Shown: one piece after another, positions 30,928-40,246 of the stretch
Layout of the letters: every line of letters starts with the position of its first letter
Position numbering within the stretch: the stretch's first letter is position 1
Assembly (NCBI RefSeq): GCF_001854325.1
Contig: NZ_CP017754.1
Coordinates: 2,728,001-2,792,000, forward strand
Direction of reading: 5' to 3'
Source: Cupriavidus malaysiensis
Lineage (GTDB): Bacteria; Pseudomonadota; Gammaproteobacteria; Burkholderiales; Burkholderiaceae
DNA length: 64,000 nucleotides
The notes under the pieces: generated by a model
Told to the model about the DNA's origin: nothing
What the model saw: the letters and a program-made list of their open reading frames with translations, nothing else
Databases searched by the model: none
Program-made: the position numbers and the translations under genes

Positions 30928-31911
30928 ATGAACCAAGAACTTACCTTTCACCTCAAGAGCATTTGCTTCGATGAGAACTATCGCCCATCGGACAGCACGC
31001 GCATCACCACCAACTTTGCCAACCTGGCTCGAGGAAGGAGTCGGCAACAGAACCTGCGCAACACGCTGAGGATGATTGACAATCGCTTCAATGAGTTGGC
31101 GCATTGGGACAATCCGACGGGAGACCGCTACGCTGTCGAACTCGAGATCATCTCTGTCGAGATGAATATTGATACCGATAGCCGCAGCAATGCATTCCCG
31201 CTGATCGAGATCCTGAATACCAGCATTCTCGACAAGACTGCGAACAAGCGCATCGACGGTATCGCGGGGAACAACTTTTCCTCCTACGTGCGCGATTACG
31301 ACTTCAGCGTCTTGCTTCCGGAGTACAACGCCCAGCGCGCGGAATTCAGCACGCCAGACAACTTTGGCGACTTGCATGGAAAGCTGTTCCAGCAATTTGC
31401 CAACTCGAGCGCGTACAAGGAGCGCTTCAGCAAGCCGCCTGTCATCTGCATCAGCGCCTCGACCAGCAAGACCTATCGGCGAACCGGGAACAAGCACCCC
31501 GTACTGGGTGTTGAGTACCAACAGAATGAACTGTCCTCAACCGACCAGTACTTCGCAAAAATGGGGATGCAGGTTCGGTTTTTCATGCCCCCGAATGGCG
31601 TTGCACCATTGGCGTTCTACTTTCACGGCGACCTGCTGGGCGACTACACGAATCTCGAGTTGATCGGCACCATCAGCACCATGGAGACCTTTCAGAAGAT
31701 CTATCGCCCCGAAATCTACAACGCCAATTCTGCAGCAGGGAATCTCTATCAACCGAGCCTGAAGAACCAGGATTACTCGTTGACGCAGATTGTCTACGAC
31801 CGGGAAGAACGCAGCCAGCTGGCTGTCAAGCAGGGGAAATTTGCCGAGGAGCACTTCATCAAACCATACAAGAGCGTCCTTGAACGATGGGCTGCCGATT
31901 TCGCGCTCTGA
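30928..31911 (+). CDS. mesX: DUF1852 protein, MesX-type partner of core methionine synthase
   Basis: 327 residues, full length for DUF1852. Opening block FHLKSICFDENYRPSDSTR and DNRFNELAHWDNP are hallmarks of the family. Genetic work on other bacteria identified DUF1852 (MesX) as required by the short folate-independent methionine synthase MesD; its chemistry was not established. It sits between the flavin reductase and the synthase in one operon. No membrane segments or signal peptide. Confidence 0.8.
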   Translation: MNQELTFHLKSICFDENYRPSDSTRITTNFANLARGRSRQQNLRNTLRMIDNRFNELAHWDNPTGDRYAVELEIISVEMNIDTDSRSNAFPLIEILNTSILDKTANKRIDGIAGNNFSSYVRDYDFSVLLPEYNAQRAEFSTPDNFGDLHGKLFQQFANSSAYKERFSKPPVICISASTSKTYRRTGNKHPVLGVEYQQNELSSTDQYFAKMGMQVRFFMPPNGVAPLAFYFHGDLLGDYTNLELIGTISTMETFQKIYRPEIYNANSAAGNLYQPSLKNQDYSLTQIVYDREERSQLAVKQGKFAEEHFIKPYKSVLERWAADFAL

Positions 31912-32106
31912 CCGGCCAGCATACATAGGCCATTCTTCCGGCATCTCGTCGGCCCAGCGCGCCGGAGCGAATATCGCTGCCTGGCGGCACTCGCATCGGC
32001 GCTGCCTGCCGTCCTGCCTCACATCACACACCATCCCGTGGCTGCTCTGGCAAAACGGTCCCGAAGCACGTTTGCCGCACCCATCTTTCTTGAAAGGAAC
32101 CCTCAG

Positions 32107-33132
32107 ATGTTTGAAACCTCCATCGCCGGCAGCCTGCCGAAGCCAGCCTGGCTGGCTGAAACCAACAAACTCTGGCCTCAGTGGAAGGCTGAAGGCGATG
32201 CGCTGCTCCAGGCCAAGGCCGACGCGACCCTGCTGTGGATCAAGGCCCAGGAAGACGCAGGCCTGGACATCGTGTGCGACGGCGAGCAATCGCGCCAGCA
32301 CTTCGTGCACGGCTTCCTCGAGCAGGTCGAGGGCATCGACTTCGAGCACAAGGTGAAGATGGGCATCCGCGACAACCGCTACGACGCCATGGTGCCGCAG
32401 GTGGTTTCGGCCCTGCGCCTGAAGGGCCGCGTGCATGCGTTCGAAGCACAGCTGGCGCGCGCGCACACGAAGAAGAAGCTGAAGTTCACGCTGCCCGGCC
32501 CCATGACCATTGTCGACACCGTGGCAGACCGCTTCTACGGCGACAAGGTCAAGATGGCCTTCGCGTTTGCGGAATTGCTCAACCAGGAAGCGCTCGCGCT
32601 GCAGGCCGATGGCGTGGACATTATCCAGTTCGACGAACCCGCGTTCAATGTCTACATGAAGGACGCCGCTGACTGGGGCGTGCAGGCGCTCGAACGCGCG
32701 GCGCAGGGCTTGACCTGTACGACCGCGGTGCACATCTGCTACGGCTACGGCATCAAGGCCAATACCGACTGGAAGAGCACCCTGGGCGACGAATGGCGCC
32801 AGTACGAGGCGGTATTCCCCGCGCTTGCCCGCAGCCGCATCGACCAGGTGAGCCTGGAATGCATCCACTCCCATGTGCCGCCCGACCTGATGAAGTTGCT
32901 GGCCGGCAAGGACGTGCTGGTCGGCGTGATCGATGTGGCCAGCGACGTGGTGGAGACCCCCGAGGAAGTGGCTGACACCATCGGCCGGGCGCTGGAGTTC
33001 GTGCCGAAGGAGCGGCTGTTCCCGTGCACGAACTGCGGCCTGGCGCCGATGGCGCGGGACGTGGCGTGGCGCAAGCTGGAAGCGCTGGCAGAAGGCACGA
33101 GGCTGGCCAAGGAGCGGCTCACCACGGCGTGA
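32107..33132 (+). CDS. mesD: Core methionine synthase (MetE C-terminal type, MesD-like)
   Basis: 341 residues, equal to only the catalytic half of MetE. Zinc ligands are all present: His209 and Cys211 (HICYGYG), Glu251 (SLECIHSH), and Cys307 (CTNCG), so it should bind zinc and activate homocysteine. It lacks the N-terminal folate-binding half, as in folate-independent synthases. The DUF1852 and flavin reductase neighbours identify the MesD type, whose methyl donor is not known to me. AAAGGAAC gives the ribosome site. Confidence 0.83.
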   Translation: MFETSIAGSLPKPAWLAETNKLWPQWKAEGDALLQAKADATLLWIKAQEDAGLDIVCDGEQSRQHFVHGFLEQVEGIDFEHKVKMGIRDNRYDAMVPQVVSALRLKGRVHAFEAQLARAHTKKKLKFTLPGPMTIVDTVADRFYGDKVKMAFAFAELLNQEALALQADGVDIIQFDEPAFNVYMKDAADWGVQALERAAQGLTCTTAVHICYGYGIKANTDWKSTLGDEWRQYEAVFPALARSRIDQVSLECIHSHVPPDLMKLLAGKDVLVGVIDVASDVVETPEEVADTIGRALEFVPKERLFPCTNCGLAPMARDVAWRKLEALAEGTRLAKERLTTA

Positions 33133-33420
33133 CGTCCACGCGGTCATCGCGACCAGTCATCCAAGTCGCGCCGTCGGTGGCGCGACACAATACACGCCTG
33201 CTGAATCGCCCGGCTTTTCCAAGCTTGCTTGACATCTCAAAGACCGTCGAGCGTTAGGTATGGCTGCTATGTGGCAGTAAGTGGCCCATCACGATTTGGG
33301 CCCAGGCTTCCGGCATTCCGAGTCTTCGATACCGATCGAACAGGGTTTCGCGTGGCATGATCGCCCCACAAATCTGATTTCAACTCATTGATTTCACTGA
33401 ACCAATCCTAATGACGGTCA
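33133..33420. other. Intergenic stretch after the methionine cluster
   Basis: Nearly 290 bases. A 34-residue minus-strand frame at 33254-33358 (MPRETLFDRYRRLGMPEAW at its start) reads like a real small protein or a fragment of one, but has no ribosome site I can see. Nothing else supported. Confidence 0.35.
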
Positions 33421-33993
33421 TCAGGCAGGCTTGCGGTGCTCGGCCGCGTGCATCGCGAGGTAGGCTTTGAGGTTCCCGTCACTTATACCCAAGGTGCGCA
33501 AGATTTCGGCCATGAAGCTGACCGGGGCAGTGCCGGGAGCTGTGACGACGCGCTGATCGGCAACTGCATAAGGAACATCCTGATAGTGAGAGGCTCCGCG
33601 ATAGTTCAGTTCCGACAGGTTTTCTGCCGAATTGGAAGTATGGCGGAGGTTGTCGAGCACGCCCGCTTGCGCCAGCACACGGGTACCGTCGCAAATGCCA
33701 GCGACGACGATGTTTCTTTCATGGGCAGCGGCAACAAGCGCTGCGATATCTGGGGCCATATCTGTTTTCCAGATAGTACCTCCACATACGACTAGCAGGT
33801 CAAGCTCATCGAGCAGGATGCCTTCGAGCGCCAAGTGCGGGGTGACGATCATGCCTCCGGAGGAAGTAACTGCGGCGCCATCGGGGGTGGCAAAGCGTGT
33901 ATCGAAGCCGTAATAGGCACGACCAGTGGAATTGATCAGGGCGGTTTCCCAATCGGAGAAATCTTCGGTGAGAATAGTAATGGCACGAGTCAT
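33421..33993 (-). CDS. DJ-1/PfpI family protein
   Basis: 190 residues from the ATG at 33993, preceded by AAGGA. Nucleophilic-elbow cysteine Cys101 in AGICDGTRV and the conserved acidic residue Glu10 are present. The family includes glyoxalases, chaperones and proteases; the precise activity cannot be read from sequence. It stands alone between non-coding stretches. Confidence 0.8.
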   Translation of the reverse strand: MTRAITILTEDFSDWETALINSTGRAYYGFDTRFATPDGAAVTSSGGMIVTPHLALEGILLDELDLLVVCGGTIWKTDMAPDIAALVAAAHERNIVVAGICDGTRVLAQAGVLDNLRHTSNSAENLSELNYRGASHYQDVPYAVADQRVVTAPGTAPVSFMAEILRTLGISDGNLKAYLAMHAAEHRKPA

Positions 33994-34537
33994 TGAAGTG
34001 TCCTTCTTCATGTTGTTGATAGATACCTGAGGAATATTCTTTCCCACAGAGCCTTAAATCGTAATAGACACTACTGTCATTTCCTGTCAGTAGTGTTGGT
34101 TCCTGTGGAGGGATTTCCTTCATTTCGTACCGATCTTTGAGAGCTACCAGGCCGGGCCGTTCAGGCTGGTCTACGAGTTGAGCCAGAAGGCCCGATCATC
34201 ATCAATACCGGCACATGCATCTGCGATAGACGCGAGTCTCTTGCACTGACTTATTCCAGGTTTCCCGGCGATGGCCTGGAGATTGTCGAAGAGGGGCAGG
34301 AGGAATGGGGGTCATCGAGGAGTTTGCCCTGCAAGCAGTGGATGCCCTGCCCGACGGTGCAAGGCCTTGACTTCAGGCGGCGCACGGCAAGGTGCTGGTA
34401 TCCACTGCCACCACCAGGTAGCGCCAGCTTGCGACGCTTCGCCGTTGCGGACCGGCGTGGCGAGCGGTAGCTTGGCGGTGGGCGTCCACCACCGAGCGCT
34501 TCGCCCCGGCCGCAGCGGACTCCTGCGCCGGCGGCGC
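33994..34537. other. Degenerate region, possible gene scrap
   Basis: About 540 bases without a gene. From 34146 to about 34330 the plus strand reads AGLRVEPEGPIIINTGTCI and later YSRFPGDGLEIVEEG, which resembles the C-terminal strand region of a metallophosphoesterase-type enzyme (NTGT). It has no start and is followed by stop-rich sequence. A promoter for the DJ-1 gene should lie near 34000-34100, where the base composition is AT-rich. Confidence 0.35.
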
Positions 34538-35005
34538 TCAGAGTTTGTCCATCAACAGGACCAGCCCCTTCCCCTTGATGGCAATGCCTTTGGCATTGCG
34601 GACTTCGCCTTCCAGTTGCGCTAGGGTGCCTTTCATCTTCTCGCTCGGCGTCAGAGCCGATACGGTCCAGTGCATGCGCAGCGTGTCACCAGCGCGGATG
34701 GCGGACAGGAAGGAGAAGGAGAAATCGACGCCGACCATTGGCGTGATCTCAGAAAAGTGCGTCGCCACCATCGAGGTGAACAGGCTCATGATGTGCGGGC
34801 CGGCTGCAATGATCGAGCCGAACCGGGTCGTCCTGGCATAGTCCTCATCGTGGTGCAGAGGATTGAAGTCTTCGCAGAGCCCGGCGAACTTGGCAATGTC
34901 TTCGCGCGTCACCAACAGATCGCGGTGAAACGTATGCCCTGGGGCAATCACAGCGTTTCCGAATTGCATGGCAACCTCATCGAGAATGTAGTCTGAAACC
35001 AGCAT
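34538..35005 (-). CDS. MaoC-like hydratase/dehydratase
   Basis: 155 residues, single hot-dog domain. The hydratase-2 motif is clear: CEDFNPLHHDEDYA with Asp46 and His51, then GSIIAAGPHIMSLF. Such enzymes hydrate enoyl-CoA or act on related CoA esters. It follows a 78-residue gene by 12 bases and may share its transcript. Confidence 0.82.
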   Translation of the reverse strand: MLVSDYILDEVAMQFGNAVIAPGHTFHRDLLVTREDIAKFAGLCEDFNPLHHDEDYARTTRFGSIIAAGPHIMSLFTSMVATHFSEITPMVGVDFSFSFLSAIRAGDTLRMHWTVSALTPSEKMKGTLAQLEGEVRNAKGIAIKGKGLVLLMDKL

Positions 35006-35017
35006 CGTTGCTCTCCC

Positions 35018-35254
35018 CTACCTGAGCAGGCCGTCCGGGCTGTGCCAGATGCCGTCCAGGCGGCGCTCTGCGCGCGTGCCGGGATCGAGCTTGACCATAA
35101 AGCAGGGGTTCTCGACGACGTGCTCAACCGGCGAAAAGGCAGTCTCGCCGCTGCGCGGCTCGAAAGATAGCCGCTCGCTCGACTGGAGCGCAGGCGCCCC
35201 GAACAATTGACGGACGTCGGCAGCGTTAGCGTCGTCGAACACCGGCAAGATCAT
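35018..35254 (-). CDS. Short hypothetical protein upstream of MaoC gene
   Basis: 78 residues from the ATG at 35254, behind GAGGGCCG. No recognisable domain; the segment NPCFMVKLDPGTRAERRLDG is well formed. It may be a remnant of a larger gene, as the product is short and ends within 13 bases of the MaoC start. Low confidence that it is functional. Confidence 0.4.
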   Translation of the reverse strand: MILPVFDDANAADVRQLFGAPALQSSERLSFEPRSGETAFSPVEHVVENPCFMVKLDPGTRAERRLDGIWHSPDGLLR

Positions 35255-35606
35255 CGATCGGCCCTCGCGGCAGTATTGGCACAAGAATGCGCGGACTCGG
35301 GACATCGGCATATGCGTCGTCGGCGCCAATACGCTGCACCCAGGGCCATGCTGCCTTGTCCGCAGCTGTCGCGGCGGCATGGCCAACGAATTGTTCCATA
35401 CAATTCAATCGTATTCAAATGTATTGTCGGATGGCAGCCTCGCTGGATAGGGTAGTCGGCGTTTTCCCGTGCTGAGCGTAGCAAGAAGCCGAAGGCAAGA
35501 GCCCATCACACTAGAGGCCCCAACCGACCAAAGCAACATGTGAGAGACTCATCCCTCTACACCCCCTGCGCTTTGCATGCCCACAAAGCCCAACACACTC
35601 CCGGCC
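35255..35606. other. Intergenic region before the nitrilase-family gene
   Basis: 350 bases. The centre (35395-35435) is AT-rich and could hold divergent promoters. No gene supported. Confidence 0.35.
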
Positions 35607-36359
35607 ATGTCCTTGACCATCGCCGCAGCTCAGTCGATTTCCCTCGCTGGCAATATCCCCGCCAACGTCTCGCGCCATCTGAGCGCCATGCAGGTGGCGG
35701 AGAACCATGGCGCCCAGCTTCTTGTGTTTCCGGAGCTATCGCTGACGGGATATGAAATGGCGATGGCGCGGGAGCTGGCGATTCGGCCGGATGATCACTC
35801 GTTGATCCCGCTCCGCGAACAGGCACGCCGCAGCGGCATGACGGCTGTGGTCGGTGCGCCGCTGCGGTCTGCCGACGATGACAGCGTTTTCATTGCTGCC
35901 CTGGTGCTTCATCCCGACGGTTCGGTTGGCGTCTACACCAAGCAGTATCTCCATGCTGGCGAAGCGGTTGCCTTCACCGCTGGTGACGGTGGTCTCCCCC
36001 TGACGGTCGGGGACGCCTCGGTCGCGCTCGCTGTTTGTGCGGATTCCCTCCAGCCGGCTCATGCCGCCCGTGCTGCGGAGTCGAACGCTGACGTGTATGC
36101 CGTGGGTTCTGTCATCTCGACAAAGTCGTATCCGGCGGAGAGCAAAAGACTGCGGAGCTACGCTGTAGACCACGAGATGGCCGTCCTGCTTGCCAACCAC
36201 GGTGCCATGACTGGCGGCTGGGCGTGCGCGGGACGCAGCGCAATCTGGGCCGCGGGCGGTGAGTTGATAGCCGCCGCGCCTGGCCTGGGGGAACGCCTGG
36301 TGATTGCCACGCGTGAATCGGGCCAGTGGAAGGGCCAGGTGGTGCCTTTGGCAGCTTAG
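35607..36359 (+). CDS. Carbon-nitrogen hydrolase (nitrilase superfamily)
   Basis: 250 residues from the ATG at 35607; an earlier ATG at 35577 is possible. The catalytic triad is visible: Glu43 (FPELSLTGYE), Lys112 (YTKQYLH) and Cys144 (AVCADS). Such enzymes cleave amides or nitriles; omega-amidase or N-carbamoyl hydrolase activities are possible. Shorter than most family members by 20 or so residues but with complete core. Stands alone. Confidence 0.83.
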   Translation: MSLTIAAAQSISLAGNIPANVSRHLSAMQVAENHGAQLLVFPELSLTGYEMAMARELAIRPDDHSLIPLREQARRSGMTAVVGAPLRSADDDSVFIAALVLHPDGSVGVYTKQYLHAGEAVAFTAGDGGLPLTVGDASVALAVCADSLQPAHAARAAESNADVYAVGSVISTKSYPAESKRLRSYAVDHEMAVLLANHGAMTGGWACAGRSAIWAAGGELIAAAPGLGERLVIATRESGQWKGQVVPLAA

Positions 36360-36408
36360 TCGGCCGTTTCCCCCGCCGGCATCGTTGCCGCGCGCATTGG
36401 CTGGGCGG

Positions 36409-37071
36409 TCACGTCTGCGCCGGCAAGTCAATCGTCTGCGATGAAGATTCCGTGCCGTGCTGCTTCAGCATGGCCTTGAGTCGCTCTGCCAGGGCTTTGG
36501 CGCGGGCCATGAAATCAGCATCGCTAACGGCATCACTACTGGCGGAGGTTGTTCTTGCGATCTCCAGGTAGGCATTGGCGTGGCTGTTAGCGCCCAGCGT
36601 CGAGGTATCCACGGACATTTGGCTTGTGGTCAGGTTGGTGTCGGATAGCCCGCCACCGCTGGTGCTGGGATCTGTGCCGCCCGCGCTCGCTCCACCGGAC
36701 AGCGTGAATCCTGAAGCCTCGCTTTGGGATACCGCCGGAGCCTGCTGGTCTCCTGCCCCCGTGTATTGACTCACAATGCCTTTCAATTCCTTCGCCATCT
36801 CGGCAAGGACTTTCGGCGGAAACCCGAGCATGTACAGGCGGCGCATCATCTCTTCCAGTTGCTCCAGGCGCTTCCTGGCATAAGCCTTTTCGCTGGCGGA
36901 GGCATCCTGGCTCAGCCGGCTCAACGCGGCACGGGTTTCTTCGTTGCGCTTCAGCAGTGCATCGAGAGAAGGCGCAGTCTCAGTGGAAGCGGGCTGTGTC
37001 TGCCCGGAGGATTTCGGTGCGTTGGAATAGGGCAGTTCCCCGTTGCCAAGGGAAGAGATGGAAGTGAGCAT
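36409..37071 (-). CDS. Hypothetical protein with truncated paralogue at 17.2 kb
   Basis: 220 residues. A likely disordered start rich in Ser, Asn, Pro and Thr, then a charged helical region (RLSQDASASEKAYARKRLEQ, LEEMMRRLY) at about 50-80, then a Gly/Ser/Thr-rich stretch and a final helix (ARAKALAERLKAMLKQHG). No membrane segment. The pattern is like surface or secreted accessory proteins, but I do not recognise the family. The paralogue at 17162-17611 lacks the first 72 residues. Confidence 0.6.
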   Translation of the reverse strand: MLTSISSLGNGELPYSNAPKSSGQTQPASTETAPSLDALLKRNEETRAALSRLSQDASASEKAYARKRLEQLEEMMRRLYMLGFPPKVLAEMAKELKGIVSQYTGAGDQQAPAVSQSEASGFTLSGGASAGGTDPSTSGGGLSDTNLTTSQMSVDTSTLGANSHANAYLEIARTTSASSDAVSDADFMARAKALAERLKAMLKQHGTESSSQTIDLPAQT

Positions 37072-37312
37072 GGTCAGGCGTCGCCGGTTCTTGTTTGTTG
37101 GCTCCAGATTTCGCTGGTGGAGCTTCTAGGTATCGAATCCTTTTTACGGACGTTTCTTGCCTGGATGTAGTGCGAATTTGCGTGAAGCGTATCGATCCGC
37201 CTCGACTCCCGACATCACGCTTGCTGCCATGCTCCAACCCAGTCCGCGTCCGTCATGTCGCCCGCTTCTGCGCCGTGTTGCTACGCAGCAAGCGCCTGCT
37301 CGGTTGCCCGCC

Positions 37313-37597
37313 CTACATCCTGGCGACCCGCCCGAGGACGGCGGCCAGCTCGGCGTCTTCCAGGACCGGCATGATCTCCAGTTCCATCAGGTCGCTCCAC
37401 TGATAGGCGAACGCGGTGAGCTTGGCCGCATCGTCGGTTTCGAGCAGACCGAAGCCCGACCCGAGATCGGCGCTGGTCCATCTGCCCAGCAGCCGGACGC
37501 CCTCCGGCGGCACCCCGCCGGTTCGCAGGAAGCGCTCGATGGCTTCGGCGCGCTGCTCCGCATCCGGAGCCCAATGGAAGGTCATCATGAATTTCAT
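37313..37597 (-). CDS. DUF3303-type small protein
   Basis: 94 residues from the ATG at 37597 behind AGGAGA. Starts MKFMMTFHWAPD and contains LGRWTSADLGSGFGLLETDD, typical of the dimeric alpha-beta barrel family DUF3303. Function unknown. Confidence 0.75.
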   Translation of the reverse strand: MKFMMTFHWAPDAEQRAEAIERFLRTGGVPPEGVRLLGRWTSADLGSGFGLLETDDAAKLTAFAYQWSDLMELEIMPVLEDAELAAVLGRVARM

Positions 37598-37773
37598 GGC
37601 GGCATCTCCTGAGAGTGGGGCCTCCCCTCCTCCTGCTTCACTATACGTTCCGGCGCACCATGCGGATGCGATCGAACGCGACTTCGCACGTGGCGAGACG
37701 GGGTGTGACCTGCCGGGATACCCGGAATGCGCGCCGCCCGACGCCTGTCTCCCGGCGCGCACGGCTGGCGGCG

Positions 37774-38121
37774 CTAGCAGGTGAGATGCAGGATCGCGTT
37801 GGCGCCTTTGGGGTTGGCCTGGAGCGTCTCGATGGCGTCGGCGGTCGGCTGGATGACCAGCTCGACATGGCGCCTTTTGGCCTCGCGCTTCACCTCGTCC
37901 ATTACCGGCAAGGCGCCGGCTCCGGTGCCGACCACGAGCTTGCTGCAGTTCCAGGGGATGTCTTCCTGGATCGATAGCGGCGTGTGGCCGAACGCTTCGC
38001 GGAATGGCTTGGAGGGGCCCTTCCTGCGTTTGCGGACCTTGCCGTGGTCGATGATGACGTCGTGGTCGTATGTGACGCCGTCGATACGGATGGTGCCGAA
38101 GGAGAAGGATTCCAACCGCAT
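37774..38121 (-). CDS. Mth938-like (DUF498) protein
   Basis: 115 residues. SFSFGTIRIDGVTYDHDVII and KLVVGTGAGALPV identify the Mth938/NDUFAF3 family. In eukaryotes a relative helps assemble complex I; in bacteria the role is unclear. Isolated gene in the same direction as its neighbours. Confidence 0.8.
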   Translation of the reverse strand: MRLESFSFGTIRIDGVTYDHDVIIDHGKVRKRRKGPSKPFREAFGHTPLSIQEDIPWNCSKLVVGTGAGALPVMDEVKREAKRRHVELVIQPTADAIETLQANPKGANAILHLTC

Positions 38122-38163
38122 GGGGGGCTCCGCGGCGCGTTGTGCAGCGCCTGATGCAACGCG

Positions 38164-38469
38164 TTATGCAGCGCGCTTCCCGGCGCGCTCGGCGGCGTGC
38201 TGCAGGCGGGCCTTCAGTTCCTGGCGTTCGGTGAAGGTCGGGTTGGCCTGCCAGCCGGCCAGTTCGTCTTGCCAGCTCTCCCACGCGTTCTCGTCGAACT
38301 CGAAGTCCTCATCCAGCCGCCCGCCGTCGCGCAAATAGGCGCCGGCCACCTGTGTGCCATTCCAGTAGGCAACGGCCACGTCGGAGAAATCGGCGGTGGT
38401 CTCGATCGGCATGTCGCGCAGCAACATCGCCAGGTTTGCCTTGAACGCTCGGAAGGCTGGGGAGGTCAT
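38164..38469 (-). CDS. Hypothetical protein
   Basis: 101 residues from the ATG at 38469 behind GGAG. Acidic centre (DEDFEFDENAWESW) and a helical C-terminus rich in Lys/Ala. No family recognised, no membrane segment. Confidence 0.6.
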   Translation of the reverse strand: MTSPAFRAFKANLAMLLRDMPIETTADFSDVAVAYWNGTQVAGAYLRDGGRLDEDFEFDENAWESWQDELAGWQANPTFTERQELKARLQHAAERAGKRAA

Positions 38470-38812
38470 GGCGGGCTCCGGTGCGGGGCGGAAGATGATG
38501 AAAGCTTGCACCGGATCTTCCGGCGCGTCAATTTGGCGCGTTGACCGGCGCTGCGTGGACGGATGCCGCGCGTGCGCCGATACCGACGGCGCCATGCGGC
38601 GTCATCCCCGGAGACATCCGCCCTGATCGGTGTGGAGCTTGCCAGGGTGGGTTCGCGGTCGACCGGACGGACCAGGCACGGCTGGTATCGCATCGATCGC
38701 GCCGTCGAAGGCAAGCGAGACGTGACGATCGGCAGCGGTCATGGCCAGCGCCAAGCGCACCACGCCGGCCGACAAGGCGATGGCGATGGCGATGGCTGCC
38801 GGGTTGCCCCGC
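38470..38812. other. Intergenic region
   Basis: About 340 bases of very GC-rich sequence. Short GATGGCGATGGCGATGG repeats around 38777-38795 are the only structure noticed. No gene supported. Confidence 0.35.
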
Positions 38813-39244
38813 TTATTTCTCTTTGGGCCAGAGGATCAGTTGCGTGTTGCGGAAGCTGGCGATCAGGGCATTGTCGCTACCGCGACGGACCTCGGCATCC
38901 CAGACCTGGGTGGTGCGTCCTTTGTGGATGGGGCGCGCAGTGCAGATCACGAGGCCTTCGCGGGCCGTTCCCAGCATATTGCTCTTGAGTTCCACGGTGG
39001 TGAATCCGCTGGCGCCCGCCGGCAGGCTGCGCACGGTTCCGTAGCCGCAGCATGTGTCCGCGAGCGACACGACCGTTCCCGCATGCAGGTAGCCATTCCA
39101 GGCGCCCAAGGCACGGCGCACCTCAAGCGTTGCCACTACCTCATCTGGCTCCACTTTGGTAAAGGTCATGCCAAGAAGACCGGGCAGGTATTCCGCACCG
39201 GATGCATTCCATTCTTCCAACGTAGCGGGGGGAGTAATTTCCAT
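38813..39244 (-). CDS. PaaI-type thioesterase
   Basis: 143 residues, single hot-dog domain. GYLHAGTVVSLADTCCGYG is the PaaI catalytic block (the usual position is HGG..ALADTAxG), and TVELKSNMLG the following strand. Acts on acyl-CoA esters, often aromatic ones. Single gene. Confidence 0.82.
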   Translation of the reverse strand: MEITPPATLEEWNASGAEYLPGLLGMTFTKVEPDEVVATLEVRRALGAWNGYLHAGTVVSLADTCCGYGTVRSLPAGASGFTTVELKSNMLGTAREGLVICTARPIHKGRTTQVWDAEVRRGSDNALIASFRNTQLILWPKEK

Positions 39245-39454
39245 TGGTCACCTCGATGGCAGGTAGGGTGGTCAAACATACTAATGGCCTTCTCGGCCAG
39301 CTTTCGCGGCGATCGGGATATCGCGCGCTGTCGCGGCGGTTGCCGGCAGATCAACTGGTGGCCGGTCCCGATCGCTGAGATACGCCCTGCTCCGCCGCGC
39401 GGATCCACTCTCTGCAATGCACGGAAGCGGCATCGGCCAATGGATTCCAACGCG

Positions 39455-40024
39455 TCAGTTGCGTTGTTGCTGCAGCCAGTTGAGGACCTCTTCGGCGTTC
39501 TGGTCCGGCGGAAAGACGGGGTAGAACACATGTTCGATCACGCCCTGCCGGATGATCAAGGTAAGACGCTTGAGCAGCACCCTGCCGCCCGCTTCGAAGG
39601 TGGGAAGGGACAGCGCGTTCGTGAAGGCCCGCTCGTGATCGGACAGCAAGGGAAAGGGCAAATGCAGGCGCTTCGCCCCTTCACGCTGGTCCGCGGTGTC
39701 TTGCGTTGACAAGCCAAAGATGTGAGCCGCCCCCGCAGCTGCCAGTTCCTTCGCGTGATCACGAAACGCGCAAGACTGAGGCGTGCAACCAGGCGCGCCA
39801 GGAATCGTGAACCATCCATCGGTGATGGGCTGGTCGGGACGGTGCATGCGCGGAAATGCGTAGAGGACCGTACGGCCGCTCAAGCGGGAGAGATCGACCA
39901 CATCCCCGTCGGTGGAGGTCAGTGCCACGTGCGGCAGCGGTTTTCCCGGCAGGTGTCGGGCCGCGCCGTCGTCAGTGGGTGCGGGCAGCGTCGACCAATC
40001 GACAGAAAAGACATGGCTCACCAT
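39455..40024 (-). CDS. Peroxiredoxin (redoxin-domain thiol peroxidase)
   Basis: 189 residues from the ATG at 40024 behind GAGGAG. Peroxidatic Cys80 and possible resolving Cys85 lie in GAPGCTPQSCAFRDH, the pattern of BCP/PrxQ-like enzymes. A thioredoxin fold follows. Reduces peroxides in the cytoplasm; no signal peptide. Confidence 0.82.
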   Translation of the reverse strand: MVSHVFSVDWSTLPAPTDDGAARHLPGKPLPHVALTSTDGDVVDLSRLSGRTVLYAFPRMHRPDQPITDGWFTIPGAPGCTPQSCAFRDHAKELAAAGAAHIFGLSTQDTADQREGAKRLHLPFPLLSDHERAFTNALSLPTFEAGGRVLLKRLTLIIRQGVIEHVFYPVFPPDQNAEEVLNWLQQQRN

Positions 40025-40246
40025 TGCTCCTCTTCTCCTCCTCTCCTCAGGAACGCACAGCGTACAGCAATCGGATGCGTTCGCTGCTGGTATTGCACGA
40101 GCTACCGGCCACCCATTGGTGGGGGGCGCTTTGGCATGCGGTGGGGGCAGCGCCGTGCCCTGGCGGGTGGCGGCCCCGAACGGCGGAGTCTTCCTCGCAT
40201 GCGCGAGCCGCCGAGCCAGCACCCGAGCGTCACGCGCGCCCGACAT

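Noticed and set aside
31537..33147. 536-codon minus-strand frame opposite DUF1852 and the methionine synthase
   Set aside because: Spans two real genes on the other strand and shows no family blocks.
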